64,000 nucleotides of DNA. Source: Heterohyrax brucei. Taxonomy: Eukaryota; Chordata; Mammalia; Hyracoidea; Procaviidae. This document shows, one piece after another, positions 53,501 through 63,625 of the stretch. The DNA is taken from contig CM053156.1 of assembly GCA_028571685.1 (NCBI GenBank), positions 85,873,049-85,937,048 of the forward strand, read 5' to 3'. Each line of letters opens with the position of its first letter. The stretch's first letter is position 1. Below the pieces are notes generated by a model that was not told the DNA's origin, searched no databases, and saw nothing but the letters and a program-made list of their open reading frames with translations. Made by a program: the position numbers and the translations under genes.

Positions 53501-56241
53501 TTCCCAGTGCCTGTGGAAAGACCAACCTGGCCATGATGAATCCCACGCTCCCAGGGTGGAAGGTGGAGTGTGTCGGGGATGACATTGCCTGGATGAAATT
53601 TGACCAACAAGGTAACTCTTTTAGACATGGACATCATCTGTAAAAGGGACTCTAGTAGCATAGTGCTTAGGATCTCAGCTGCCAACCTAAAGGTCAGCGG
53701 TTCGAAGCTAGCAGCTGCTCTATAGGAGAAAGATAGTACGGTAGTCTGCTTCTGTAAAAGTTACAGCCTGGGAAACCCCATGGAACACTTCTACCTTGTC
53801 CTACAGGGGTGTTAGGAATCAGAATCAACTCAACAGCAATTGTTTGTTTCTTTCTTTCTATTTTATTTTTTTTTACCATTGTTAAAATTGGATCTGGGTG
53901 AATTTTTGGCCTTTAAGGTGCAACGAATGATTCTACATCCACTGTGTTTGGTTTTTAATTCAGTTATTTCACACAATGCATAGCCTTAGAAAGACGTATT
54001 CTGTAAACATTCTTTCATTTAATATCGCTTCTGGATAAAAATGGGCCCATCTGTTGCAGTTTGTTTAAGCACGCCAATGGGGTCAAACAGTCCTGGTGGA
54101 AAACCAATGGGGAGAAAGAGTTGTAAACACCTCAGTTGAATAAAATGCTTTGATGGGAAAAGAGCAAGGAATTTTCTAGGAATTCACTGCCATCAAGTCA
54201 ATTCCAACTCATTGCAACCTTATAAGGCAGAATAGAACTGCCCTACAGGGTTTCCAAGGAGCAGCTGGTGGATTTGAGCTGCCGACCTTTTGGTGAGTGC
54301 TGAGTTCTTAACCACTGCACCACCAGGGCTCCGTTTTCTAGGGAGGAAGAAAAAAAAGAATGGAGAACCTGGGACACAAATTGTCCCTGGAAGATCTCAG
54401 TGTAGGTGTTACGCTTTCCTTAATAGTCACTTCTTCTCTGGTCTGAATGTCCCCAGGTAACTTAAGGGCTATCAACCCAGAAAATGGCTTTTTTGGTGTT
54501 GCTCCTGGGACCTCTGTGAAGACAAACCCCAATGCCATCCAGACTATCCAGAAGAACACCATCTTCACCAATGTGGCGGAAACCAGTGACGGGGGCGTCT
54601 ACTGGGAAGGCATCGATGAGCCCCTGGCCCCTGGCATCACGCTCACTTCCTGGAAGAACAAGGAGTGGAGCCCAGAGGACGGTAAAGCTCGTCGGAGGAT
54701 GTGCTGCCCCTGGTTGCGGTGGGCGCTGGCTCTTTGGCCAGGTACTGAGCAGCCTCTTGCTGTCTTGCAGGGGAGCCCTGTGCCCACCCTAACTCACGGT
54801 TCTGTACCCCTGCCGGCCAGTGCCCCATCATCGACCCCGCCTGGGAGTCTCCAGAAGGCGTGCCCATCACAGGCATCATCTTTGGGGGCCGCAGACCTAC
54901 CGGTGAAGCTCCTTTTCTTTGGGGCTGGGGTTGCAGAGGGCAGGGGTTGGCTCCAGGAGAACAATGTGACGTCTCTCCTTCACTTTCATCTTGTTAAAGC
55001 CACTTGTTGTCAAGGGAATTGCAGCTCACAGTGACCTCCAGAGTGTCGCAGTAGAACTGCAGGGTTTTCAATGGCCCATCTTTTGAGATTGGATTGCCAG
55101 GTCTTTCTTCTGAGGCCCCTCTGGGTGCACTCACATCTCCAGCCTTCAGTTAACAGCTGAGCACGTGAACTATCTGTGCTGCCCAGGACCTCTGTGGCCT
55201 TGTTAGAAGGTGCCGGAGATCAGGAACTTCCTTCCCCAAGCCTCGGGGTAACTGGCACACTCCAGTGTACAGCCCACGCCCTGGCCACCTCAAACCTTTC
55301 TAGATTTCTGATCAATGTCACTGCCTGCTCTTGTCTTCCAGAGTGTCCGTGGTGGTGTAACTTCAGTTTAGCAATTTTCCGTGCGTTAGCTCTGTGAATG
55401 CAAAACGAGCTCAATTAGAAAGGTGCCATTTTGCCATGTCCTTCTAATCTTTGCCAGCCCGAGAGCCAAAGTTTTAACAAACCTTCTTGTCCTGCTAAAG
55501 GCGTCCCTCTGGTCTACGAGGCTCTCAGCTGGCAGCACGGCGTGTTCGTGGGAGCAGCCATGAGGTCGGAGGCCACGGCGGCTGCCGAGCACACAGGTAG
55601 GTCAAAGGCAGGATTTAAAACACAAAGGGTGATGGGTGTGCGTGCGCCCTCCATGCATGTCTGCATGTGGAGAGGGAGAGAGAAAAAGCAAGAGAGACAC
55701 AAGCCTGCTCACCTAACGGTAAATGGTGACCCGTCTCACCCACTGAGAGTTCCCATTACCCAAAGAGCCTCTTCTCTGTTTAACAGGCAAAGTCATCATG
55801 CACGACCCCTTTGCCATGAGACCCTTCTTTGGCTACAATTTTGGCAAATACCTGTCTCACTGGCTCAGCATGGCCCAGCGGCCAGGGGCCAAGCTGCCCA
55901 AGATCTTCCACGTCAACTGGTTCCGGAAAGACAGAGAAGGCAGGTTTCTCTGGCCTGGCTTCGGAGAGAACTCCAGAGTCCTGGAATGGATGTTCCACCG
56001 AATTGACGGAGAAGACAGCGCCGAGCTCACACCCATCGGCTACATCCCCGCTGAAGGTGCCTTGAATCTGAAAGGCCTGGGCGACATCAACACAAAGGAG
56101 CTCTTCAGTATCTCCAAGGAGTTCTGGGAGAAGGAAGTGGAAGACATCCAGAAGTATCTGGAGGAGCAGGTCAACGCCGACCTCCCCTGTGAAATCGAGA
56201 AAGAGGTCCTAGCCCTGAAAGAAAGAGTCAGCCAGATATAA
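50330..56241 (+). CDS. PCK1: PCK1, cytosolic phosphoenolpyruvate carboxykinase (GTP), complete over nine coding exons
   Basis: The enzyme converts oxaloacetate and GTP to phosphoenolpyruvate, GDP and CO2, the committing step of gluconeogenesis and glyceroneogenesis in the cytosol. Coding segments are 50330-50553, 51316-51497, 51992-52195, 52333-52520, 53449-53611, 54457-54681, 54771-54902, 55501-55596 and 55787-56241. All junctions are GT-AG and in phase. They sum to 1869 bases, 622 codons plus TAA, exactly the human length. The P-loop FPSACGKTN (284-292) includes Cys288. Arg87, Tyr235, Lys244, His264, Asp311 and the nucleotide-pocket Phe517, Phe525 and Phe530 are all present. The ATG has a PCK1-type MPPQ start; an in-frame upstream ATG (50252) lies in intron 1. 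Intact and presumably functional. Regulation is mainly transcriptional through the promoter sites listed. Confidence 0.98.
50828..50995 (+). mobile_element. AfroSINE in PCK1 intron 2
   Basis: GTAACCCTGGGGGTGTAGTGG to CGACATCAAGTTTGGTTAGGG, sense to the gene. Confidence 0.9.
51316..51497 (+). CDS. PCK1: PCK1 exon 3 (residues 75-136)
   Basis: Completes Cys75 and encodes [17 protein letters not shown] with substrate-binding Arg87, Ser90 and Lys91. Ends RFPGCMKG in phase 1. Confidence 0.96.
51585..51670 (+). mobile_element. AfroSINE 3' fragment in PCK1 intron 3
   Basis: GGAAACCCTATCAAGCACAG to GACTGACGGCAGCTGG. Confidence 0.7.
51992..52195 (+). CDS. PCK1: PCK1 exon 4 (residues 136-204)
   Basis: Encodes [19 protein letters not shown] and [15 protein letters not shown], hallmarks of GTP-type PEPCK. 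Ends in phase 1 before GTAAGT; a codon split over the next intron gives Arg. Confidence 0.96.
52333..52520 (+). CDS. PCK1: PCK1 exon 5 (residues 204-266)
   Basis: Holds [15 protein letters not shown] (Tyr235, Lys244) and [10 protein letters not shown] with metal-ligand His264. Ends in phase 0. Confidence 0.96.
52530..52685 (-). mobile_element. AfroSINE in PCK1 intron 5
   Basis: Begins 10 bases after the exon 5 donor (CCACTGCCCTCGGGTCGATT), so the SINE sits against the splice site. Confidence 0.9.
53000..53160 (+). mobile_element. second AfroSINE in PCK1 intron 5
   Basis: CCCCCTGGTGGAGTAGTAGTT to CAGTGGCAAAGAACTTG. Confidence 0.85.
53449..53611 (+). CDS. PCK1: PCK1 exon 6 (residues 267-321), P-loop exon
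   Basis: Carries [15 protein letters not shown] (nucleotide-binding kinase-1 loop) and [10 protein letters not shown] with Asp311. Flanked by SINE-rich introns 5 and 6. Confidence 0.97.
53648..53850 (+). mobile_element. AfroSINE, full long form, in PCK1 intron 6
   Basis: Best long-form copy: GGAGAAAGATAGTACGGTAG and GTAAAAGTTACAGCCTGGG make the internal block that short forms lack. Confidence 0.9.
54180..54335 (-). mobile_element. AfroSINE in PCK1 intron 6
   Basis: CACTGCCATCAAGTCAATTCC to CACTGCACCACCAGGGCTCC, well kept. Confidence 0.92.
54457..54681 (+). CDS. PCK1: PCK1 exon 7 (residues 321-396)
   Basis: Encodes [16 protein letters not shown] and [19 protein letters not shown]. The following intron is only 89 bases. 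Confidence 0.96.
54771..54902 (+). CDS. PCK1: PCK1 exon 8 (residues 396-440)
   Basis: Encodes [18 protein letters not shown] and IIFGGRRPT; phase 1 at both ends. Confidence 0.96.
55000..55190 (-). mobile_element. AfroSINE in PCK1 intron 8
   Basis: CTTGTTGTCAAGGGAATTGC tail and diverged long-form head. Confidence 0.65.
55501..55596 (+). CDS. PCK1: PCK1 exon 9 (residues 440-472), omega-loop lid
   Basis: Encodes [19 protein letters not shown] and the start of the lid, [11 protein letters not shown]. Residue 471 is Thr; human and mouse have Lys. Confidence 0.96.
55787..56241 (+). CDS. PCK1: PCK1 exon 10, coding part (residues 472-622)
   Basis: Encodes [33 protein letters not shown] and the C-terminal helices ending ERVSQI, then TAA. 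Residues 521 and 524 are Arg where human has Lys; Lys594 is kept. Confidence 0.97.
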
Positions 56242-56584
56242 TCAGAACCCAACAGCTCAACCCTCAAAATCGTCTCCTTTCCAACCCATAAGCTGCATGA
56301 GAGCACGAGAAGATGGGGTTTTCCAGACCGGATCCCGAATGACCTCACCTATGAGCAGATCCCAAAGGCACTCTTTAATTTTTCAGATGAGAGCCAACGA
56401 GTCCAGGCTAGTGAGCAGTGAGACCAGGTGGGGGGTCCTGATGTGTCTCCAACGTCCTTCATCCAGTGCACATTCTGGGTAACCTCGAGGACACTCAGGC
56501 ATAAACACTGTTGTTTTGTTTTTCACTTTAGCTATCTCAGTTAGCTGAAATGCACAGAAAAAAGAATACTTGAGCTATACACAT

Positions 56585-56625
56585 GTGTGTGTCTGTGTGT
56601 GTGTGTGGTGTGTTTGTGTGTATAT
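56585..56625. repeat. imperfect (GT)n in the PCK1 3' UTR
   Basis: GT repeats with CT, GG and TT interruptions. Confidence 0.85.
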
Positions 56626-56812
56626 GTACTGTTATCTAAAATGTATTTTATGTCTTTGGAAAAATCTTGGGAAAGATTATCTATTAGATGTTGCTAGAAA
56701 GGAATGTTGCTTTATGATGAATATATATGTTTAAATTATTTTTATACACCATCCTCCCCTACCTTGACATCATTTCAGATTTTCCCCTTACCACTTCTTG
56801 TGAAAATTGCAA

Positions 56813-56818
56813 AATAAA
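56813..56818 (+). terminator. PCK1 polyadenylation signal
   Basis: AATAAA about 570 bases after the stop codon, followed by a GT/T-rich stretch (56834-56870) suited to cleavage near 56832. Confidence 0.88.
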
Positions 56819-56839
56819 CTTTTATAGAAAAGGTGGGTT

Positions 56840-57080
56840 TGCTTTGCATGTTTGTTGGCTTGCTTTTTGAAACGACCAAGAAGCTAGGTATTTGTCAACT
56901 TAGGATCCACGCTCCCAAACAAAACACAGGGGGTATTTAGGGTCCCACCTGAAGAGGGGGTGAGTTCAATGGAGATCATCATCCAGGCCTGAGCAGGAAG
57001 AATGAGAATGCACGGACCCCTAGAGCCACAGCCGGGGTTTTCTGAATTCACGGAAGCCACCAGTTACCGTCCTTCAGCAG
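56840..57080. other. unique sequence just 3' of PCK1
   Basis: Nothing recognised. Confidence 0.4.
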
Positions 57081-57084
57081 CTGT

Positions 57085-57375
57085 GCTGATGTGAGTGCTA
57101 GCTGCCGTGGAGTCTGACCCCAACTTGTGGCAATCTCGTGGGCAGTGGAACAAAGCTTTGCTTGGTCTTGGGCCATCCCCATAGACGGCTGTGGGTTGGA
57201 CTACTGTGACCCATGGGCTTTTCACCAGCTGATTTTTGGAAGTAGATGGCCAGGCCTTTCTTCCTGGTCTATCTTAGTCTGGCAGTTCTGCTGAAATCTG
57301 TCCGTCGTTGTACCAGGACTGGAACATGGGTCTCTTCCACGGAGGCAAGTATTCTAGCGCTGCACCCCCACAGCC
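57085..57375 (-). mobile_element. tRNA-Gly-type SINE
   Basis: CTTTTCACCAGCTGATTTTTG, CCAGGCCTTTCTTCCTGGTC and the inverted B box GACTGGAACATGGGTCTC. Confidence 0.65.
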
Positions 57376-58185
57376 CCCTTCATCTCTGCGTGGACAATAG
57401 TCAGGCTTGTGTCAGCTTGAGTGGGGCGAGTTTAATACAAGCTTTTGTCCAACAGTTGGGGCCTGGGGGCCCTGCCATCCACAGAATTACACCGTGGTGT
57501 GTCTCCCCAGCTCACAGTTACCTCTCTTGGAAGCAAAGCTTTGTCACTCACGGGGGACGGGGAGGGGGCCACGGGGGCTGGGGGCGGCGCAGAGGGAAGG
57601 GAGGAAAGTGTTTTCCAGAAGAGAAGACCAGCGGTCTCCACCCCTGCACAGGCACTAATGAAGCTCCTTCTGTATATCAAGCATGGGCCCAGCTCAGAGG
57701 TCTATGGTAAGAAGACACACAGGGCACCTTCCTCCCTCCAGGACCTCAAGCCCTCATCTCGTCCTCCGCTTGCCTTGTTTATGGAGTGTTCCGGAACAAT
57801 CCAAACAGACCATAAACTTCTTACATTGCACATTCACTCTGTAAATAAACGCTGCTGCCCTCAGGCTGGGCCTTGCTTCTGGACGCAGGCAGTTCACTGA
57901 CCTTCAATCTTCACCACACCCAGCGAGCAAGCTGTTCCCTCGGTAACTTCAGGCTAACACACCTTTGCAGCTCACAGCCGTTGTCCCCTACACTTGTGTG
58001 CTCCCCATGGTAGGCCCTCTGTGGAAGGTAAAGCAAGATCTTCTTGAGTTGATAGGTGGGGAAACTGAGGCTGGGGGTGCCAACCAGGGCTGGGAAATGG
58101 CAGCCCAAACTATCTTCCTCTTAGAAGCCCAAAGGGTCTCACCCGGTACTGTGGGACAAACTGTCTCATCCTAGCACCAAAACTA
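57376..58185. other. unique intergenic sequence
   Basis: Nothing recognised; a run of GGGG-rich words lies at 57550-57600. Confidence 0.4.
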
Positions 58186-58187
58186 GG

Positions 58188-58345
58188 AGCTCTGGGGCGT
58201 GCTGGTTGAGTGCTTAGCTGCTAACTGTAAGGTTAGAGGTTTGAGCCCACCCAGCAGCCCCAAGAAGGAAAAGACCCTGTAATCTGCTGCTGTCACCAAG
58301 AGCCAAAACCCACTGCGAGGCACTCAACAACAACAATGTAGGAAG
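58188..58345 (+). mobile_element. AfroSINE head joined to an RTE-type tail
   Basis: GAGCTCTGGGGCGTGCTGG and GGTTAGAGGTTTGAGCCC form the head; the end is CACTCAACAACAACAATG. Confidence 0.55.
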
Positions 58346-59845
58346 TCCAGATCAGGGAGAGAGCCATGTAAGGGGATTTTATGGTCCCTGCTGTATTTAA
58401 AAACACGCTGCTGCTTCTGGCTGCAGGGCACTCTCTGGAAATGTGCTCAGGTTCAAAGGCTGAGTGTGTGCCAGAGAAGACAGAGGTGCTGTGTCTGGGG
58501 CACCTGGTTGCCGGGTCCCCACCTCCTTGTGGCCTCCCCGGCTGTTCCTTAGATCCCCAAGAGGGTGACCGGGACATGGCTTGGATGCCACTGCTCAAAG
58601 GTAGGCTCTGTGCCCCCACTGTCCTGTCCTGAGCCTTCACTCTCTTTGCTGTCACTCTCTTTGCAGAGGGAGGTGGCCGTCTCATGATCGTCCTAAGTTC
58701 CTGTGAAGCATTGCTCGGGTAGGACATTGTGGCTGCTGAGCTCTGGAAGCTGGAAGGACAGCCTTGACCGGGTGACTTAGACGGAATGGGTGTCTGCTGT
58801 TGGCTTGTCACTCTGGGGGGTGGTTGTGGAGCTGGAATGGCAGCAAACCTCCTGTTTGGGGTCAGCTCTTGCCATGACCCCATGTGACCCAAACCAACAC
58901 CGGCTTGACGTCTTCTATTGGGATGCAACTTGTGAGCTGCCCCTGACCCCCCGGTGTTCCTGGAGTTGGTCTAGAGTTTGGGTTAGAGACCAGAACACAG
59001 TAGGTACAGAACAAATATTGAACCAGGACAACCAATCTGCCCCCTTCGGGTACCCTGCGGGGCGTTGTATGTCGGCAGGGCTGGGAGAGGGAAGGATAGG
59101 TGGAACGGCGCACCCTTGGGAGACAGAAGCTCTCTTCCTCTCTGCTGGGGTCCACTCTGGCTGCAGAGTCTGGATCTGCTCACTCACCCTGCTGAACCCC
59201 GCCTAGCGCGTTCCGTCTAGAGAGCAAGGCGTTGGCCTTAAATCAGTAGAGCAGGGCCCTGGCAGCTCCCCTTACCTGGCTGCCCTCTAGAGGACCCTGG
59301 GCCAGAGCAGTGACCTCTGCTTGTCACCACTGTCAACAGTTTCAGTAATAAGGCTGCAGATGACATCAGCTATGGGAAAGGATTGGCTCCATTTCCTCCC
59401 TGCTGCCTTCCTTCCTTTCCTGGGAAGGACGGTCACTGTCTTTACTCCAGGTCTTCCGTGTGGCTGAGCTGGAATGGTATCAGGGACAGAGACTCTCCCC
59501 ATCCTAGTCAGCCAGCCCCATTCAGGACCCTCCGAGCCCAGACAGAGAGGGCTAACTTCCATGCAGTGTCCCCGCTGCTGCTCCTGCCTCCATGTGGATG
59601 TCAGAAAAAAAAATCAAGCATGTGATCGGAAAAAAAGCCAAGCAGAAAGATGGGGAGCCTTCACCTTGGGGGGCAAGACTCCTCTCTGAAGGCAGCTCTC
59701 TTTACCCTCCTCAGATGTCTAGACGAAAGCTTGCTGGTGTGGGCCAGTAATTCTATTTTTTCTCTGTCTGTCTTTCATTTAGTTGTACTGTGGTAACTCA
59801 CATGCCACCAGCATCTCACATGTGAGTAGGGTCACCTGTGGTTGA
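58346..59845. other. unique intergenic sequence
   Basis: G+C-rich. The 211-codon minus frame at 58293-58928 has no domain. No repeat recognised. Confidence 0.4.
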
Positions 59846-59847
59846 TG

Positions 59848-59950
59848 GGTTTCCGCAGAGTTCCAGACTAAGACACTAGGAAGAGAGGCCTGGCAATCAA
59901 CCTCCCGGAATCAGTCAGGGGAAACCCTGTGAATCACAATAGAACATTGT
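59848..59950 (+). mobile_element. tRNA-Gly-type SINE body fragment
   Basis: GTTCCAGACTAAGACACTAGG and GAGGCCTGGCAATCAACC. Confidence 0.5.
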
Positions 59951-59989
59951 TCAACTTGATGCTTCTAGATAAGCCCTCTGTGTTGGACC

Positions 59990-60165
59990 AAAACCAAAAA
60001 ACCAAACTCACTGCCATCAAGTCAGTTCTGACTGACAACGACCCTACAGGACAGACTAGAAGTGCCCTATAGAGTTTCCAAGGAGCTCCTGTTGGATTTG
60101 AACTGCCGATCTTTTGGTTAGCTGACACAGCACTTAACCACTGTGCCAGCAGGGTTTCTCTAGGT
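59990..60165 (-). mobile_element. AfroSINE short form inserted in a tRNA-Gly-type SINE
   Basis: CTCACTGCCATCAAGTCAG to CACTGTGCCAGCAGGGTTTC; fragments of the other SINE lie on both sides (59848-59950 and 60210-60310). Confidence 0.85.
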
Positions 60166-60204
60166 TGGAAGGCACTCAGAATTCACGGTGGCCACAGCAG
60201 GAGA

Positions 60205-60312
60205 CCTGAGCAGACCAGTGACTGTCATGGTGGTGTGGGACTGGGCAGTGTACTGTCCTGCTATGCTCAGGGCACCAGAAGGGGGGACAGACTCCATGGC
60301 TACCGGCCAGAA
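60205..60312 (+). mobile_element. tRNA-Gly-type SINE, 3' fragment
   Basis: GTGGGACTGGGCAGTGTACTG and CAGACTCCATGGCTACCGG. Confidence 0.45.
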
Positions 60313-60574
60313 CAACCACAGACTCCATGAGTGTGTCCCGAGGTAGAATTGTGGATGTACGCAGAGATTCAGCTACAAGGAGTCTCACTGCAGGGTGTTT
60401 ATAGACGCCCCAAAGGAGGAACCAACCCAAACACCCAACAACAGCAGTTTGCTTAAACAGAAAGAGTCTTCCCAGCGCAGTAGACCAGGAAGCCCTGTGA
60501 AATGACTCAGCCAGAGAGCAATCATTCAGAACGTAAGGACAGGGTACTGAGTGTTGGTAAGTCTGTGCCTAAAA

Positions 60575-60745
60575 ATGAAACCCTGGTGACCTAGTGGCTA
60601 AGTGCTACGTCTGCCAACCAAAAAGACATCAGTTCAAACCCACCAGGTGCTCCTTGGAAACTGGACGGAGCAGTCTTAGTCCGCCCTATAGTGTCACTCT
60701 GAGTTGGAATCCACTTGACAGGGTTTGGTTTGGGGTTTTGGTATG
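60575..60745 (+). mobile_element. AfroSINE short form
   Basis: GAAACCCTGGTGACCTAGTGG to GACAGGGTTTGGTTTGGGG. Confidence 0.9.
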
Positions 60746-60814
60746 CCTAGAAAAAATTCTGAAAAAAATACATCACAAAATGGTAACTAGGGGATTTCTG
60801 GGAGGACAAAAGCA

Positions 60815-60955
60815 AACCAAACCTCTTGGCCATTAAAGTGATTCCAACTCATAACAAGCCTATAGGACGAAGTAGCTATTTCCAAGGAGCAGATTTCAAC
60901 TGCGGACCCTCGGTTTAGCAGCCGAGATCTTGACCACTGCGCCACCTACAGGTGG
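60815..60955 (-). mobile_element. AfroSINE, internally shortened
   Basis: AACCTCTTGGCCATTAAAGTG to CACTGCGCCACCTACAGG; the middle is reduced. Confidence 0.75.
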
Positions 60956-62240
60956 TTTTAAAGATCATCCTTCAGCTCACCTCATCTCCCGCTGCTTTCA
61001 CCCTAACAGCTATTGGTGCAGGAGAAAAAGAAGTGCACAGGCTCAGGTTGTGACGGTGGCCTCTGTCCCCTACTGCCTGCTGCAGCACCCCTCTACGGCT
61101 GGTGGTGAAGTGCCGTGGGGACAGAGTCCAGGCCGAGCTCTCATTGCAGCTGGGTGTGTACCCTGAGTGTCCACTGTCAAGGGGTGAAGGCAGACCCTTC
61201 CGGGCAGTGTGAAGCCTGGGCTGGTGGGGGTGGGGGGTGCAGCCGCGTCATTGGTGTTTTCATTGTGTTGCTCAGGTCCTATAAATATCCTCCAGGGGCC
61301 CTTCAGTGCCAGGCCTCCAGGTGAGGTAGGGGACTGAGCCAGGACCCTTGGGTGACAGTCGGTCAGAGTGGTGGGAAGCCAGCTGTGTGTACAGCCCTTC
61401 GAGACACAGAGCAGACCGTCCCCAAGGTCAGTAATAACTTACTGAATGCCTACCGTGTGCCGTGCCAGGCTAGTGTCCCTAGAGAGTGTGAGGGGGTGAA
61501 TCACCCCCAGTTTCCAGAGGAAGCTGGACCAGAGACCAAGCTTATCCGAGACCCCTGAGGCAGAAAGGCCTAGATCTGGGGTCAGCCCAGCTCCCCACGC
61601 CTCGAAACCCCTCCACTCTCTCTAGAACCACCGCCCATTGCCCTCTCGTCTCTGTAAGTCCTGACGCCCCCTGAGGGGAGCAGAATTAAGAGTTTCCAGG
61701 GGACAATTTGATAGCAGCAGACCACCAGGCCTCTCTACAAGTCACTTAGGGTAAACTCCAACCTCCCACCTCCCTGCTGGCATGTTTACCATGGGTACCA
61801 CCCCGGGACTAACACCAGCAGAGGCAAACCCAGAGATGGGGACGGGAGGTAGGGTGACCGCGTGCGCCTTTAAGAGGGGCCGTTGGGGTAAGGAGCCTAA
61901 CCGCTTCCTGTGGGCTCAAGCCCCCCGGAGCCTCCTCCGTGCCAGGTGCTGCACGGGAAAAGCAGCAATTCCCACGTGATGTGTTTAGCCTGCAAGGCAT
62001 GCGACAACCCATCAAGGTTCCTGGGACTCAAAGGGCTTCTGGAGAGAGCCAGGCACGGATGCTTCTTCCAGGAGGGGTGCTGAGTAACTGAGCAATAGAG
62101 AACCAACAGGGAGCACGTGGTGACCAGAGCGCGGTCACCAGAACTAAGGCGGAAGTGGCACACCTCCACACCAACACCCGGTAGAAGGGGCACACCGCCG
62201 CAGCCGGGGCAGGCATGCCACGTGGCCAGACTGGAGTTCC
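60956..62240. other. unique intergenic sequence
   Basis: A possible MIR/L2 end at 61430-61480 (ACTGAATGCCTACCGTGTGC). No gene recognised. Confidence 0.4.
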
Positions 62241-62244
62241 GCAG

Positions 62245-62428
62245 CAAAATCGGGTGGTGTAGTGGTTAAGAGCTACAGCTACTAACCAAAAGGCTGGCAG
62301 TTCAAATCCACCAGACACTTCCTGGAAACTGTATAGGGCAGTTCTACTCTATCCTATAGGGTTGTTATAAGTAGGAATTAACATGACAGCAAAGGATTCG
62401 GTTTGTTTTTTGTTTTTGTTTTTTTGGT
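62245..62428 (+). mobile_element. AfroSINE short form, well kept
   Basis: AATCGGGTGGTGTAGTGG to GGATTCGGTTTG, with a GTTTTTTGTTTTTG tail. Confidence 0.9.
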
Positions 62429-62725
62429 GTTCGCTCCCCACCAGACACTGAAGAGTCTCTGCCCAGCCTCGGACTGTCCCCCCAGCCACTGTACTCCCCA
62501 CTCCAGACCCTCCCCAGGGCCCCCAGATCTTCTCACACAGCAGAAGGGCTCCTGAACCTGGCTCTGGAATCTTCTTGGAGTGATCGTTGCCTCGACCGGT
62601 TGCTAAATGTTTTGAATGTCAGTCGATCTCCACTCCCCAATCCCAGGACACACTGAAGCTGCACAAGCTTCCCCAGAACTTGGCTTCAAACTGGGAAGCT
62701 TGTCGGGGGGAGGGGGGCAGACTCC
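62429..62725. other. unique intergenic sequence
   Basis: Nothing recognised apart from a G run at 62704-62718. Confidence 0.4.
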
Positions 62726-62727
62726 CC

Positions 62728-62920
62728 TGAATTCAGACTCTGACTTATGTTGACCCCATACTTGCCAGAGGAGAACTCTGTGGAGTTTTTAATGGCTGAT
62801 CACTTAGACACAGATCACCCAGGCTTTCTTCCGAGGGGTCTCAGGGTGGGATTGAATGTTCAGCCTTTCAGTTAGCGGTTGAGCATGCTAACTGCTTGCA
62901 CCACCCAGGAGTTCCATAGT
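62728..62920 (-). mobile_element. AfroSINE, long form, diverged
   Basis: AATTCAGACTCTGACTTATG tail; TGATCACTTAGACACAGATC block; head ends GCACCACCCAGGAGTTCC. Confidence 0.7.
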
Positions 62921-63520
62921 GACCCCTGTGTCAGTGACTGAACCCCAACAGACTAACACGAAGTTTCCTCAACAGGTGATGTGAAGACTGGGGACAGTGA
63001 TAGAGTTTGGACTGTGCGGTAAAGAAAGTGTTTCTGTTTTGCTGAAGTTTGAGTTTCCTTGCCCCAGCTGACACAGGACGCTCAGGAGTCCTGGGGAAGG
63101 CCACCTGGAAGATCCTTGTTAAGGGTCCCCAGGACGGCCACGAGCATTACAGGGAGAGGGCCACACCGTGGATTTGGCTCCCGTACTCGCTGCTCGTCCT
63201 GCCATCTGTGCCCGTCTGTCAACACCGGGCCCAGCGGTTCCGCCACACCCCAGGGCTAGGACTGGGGGCTGCCACGGGGCACCGGTGGACGCTGTGTGGT
63301 CCACAGTTGGGCCTACGGAGGGTCTGTGGTGACTGAGAGCCCATTTGCTTCTTGGACACCTGCTAGGGTCTCTGCACCGAAGCATATTCCTCGGGGCTCC
63401 TGCACCTGCCACCTGCTTGGCCAACTTGGGGCCAGACGAGTAGCCCCTGGGTGGTGGGCTGTGCAGATGTCTGCATACGCGCCGGGCACACTGTTGTGCC
63501 AGCCGAGTGGCAGAACCCTC
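62921..63520. other. unique intergenic sequence
   Basis: G+C-rich; nothing recognised. Confidence 0.4.
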
Positions 63521-63529
63521 CCCAGGCAA

Positions 63530-63625
63530 GGCAGTTTGCAGCAAAATATGCTGTAAATATTTGTTCAGCCCGGGAAAATGACTTTAATTGCATAATTAAA
63601 CTCGCTGTGGATGTTGCTTCCGGCC
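63530..63625. promoter_or_regulatory. candidate conserved noncoding element
   Basis: A sharp AT-rich island in G+C-rich DNA with TGCTGTAAATATTTGTTCAG and TTTAATTGCATAATTAAAC, homeodomain- and forkhead-like words with no repeat signature. Function is only a guess. Confidence 0.3.

Larger units (their letters stand above)
56242..56835 (+). other. PCK1: PCK1 3' UTR
   Basis: About 590 bases, AT-rich toward the end, with a GT microsatellite at 56585-56625 and ATTTA words (for example near 56640 and 56735) of the type that destabilise mRNA. PCK1 mRNA is known to be short-lived. Confidence 0.8.

Noticed and set aside
58293-58928. 211-codon open frame on the minus strand
   Set aside because: G+C-rich intergenic DNA with no domain; its C-terminal part reads through a SINE tail.
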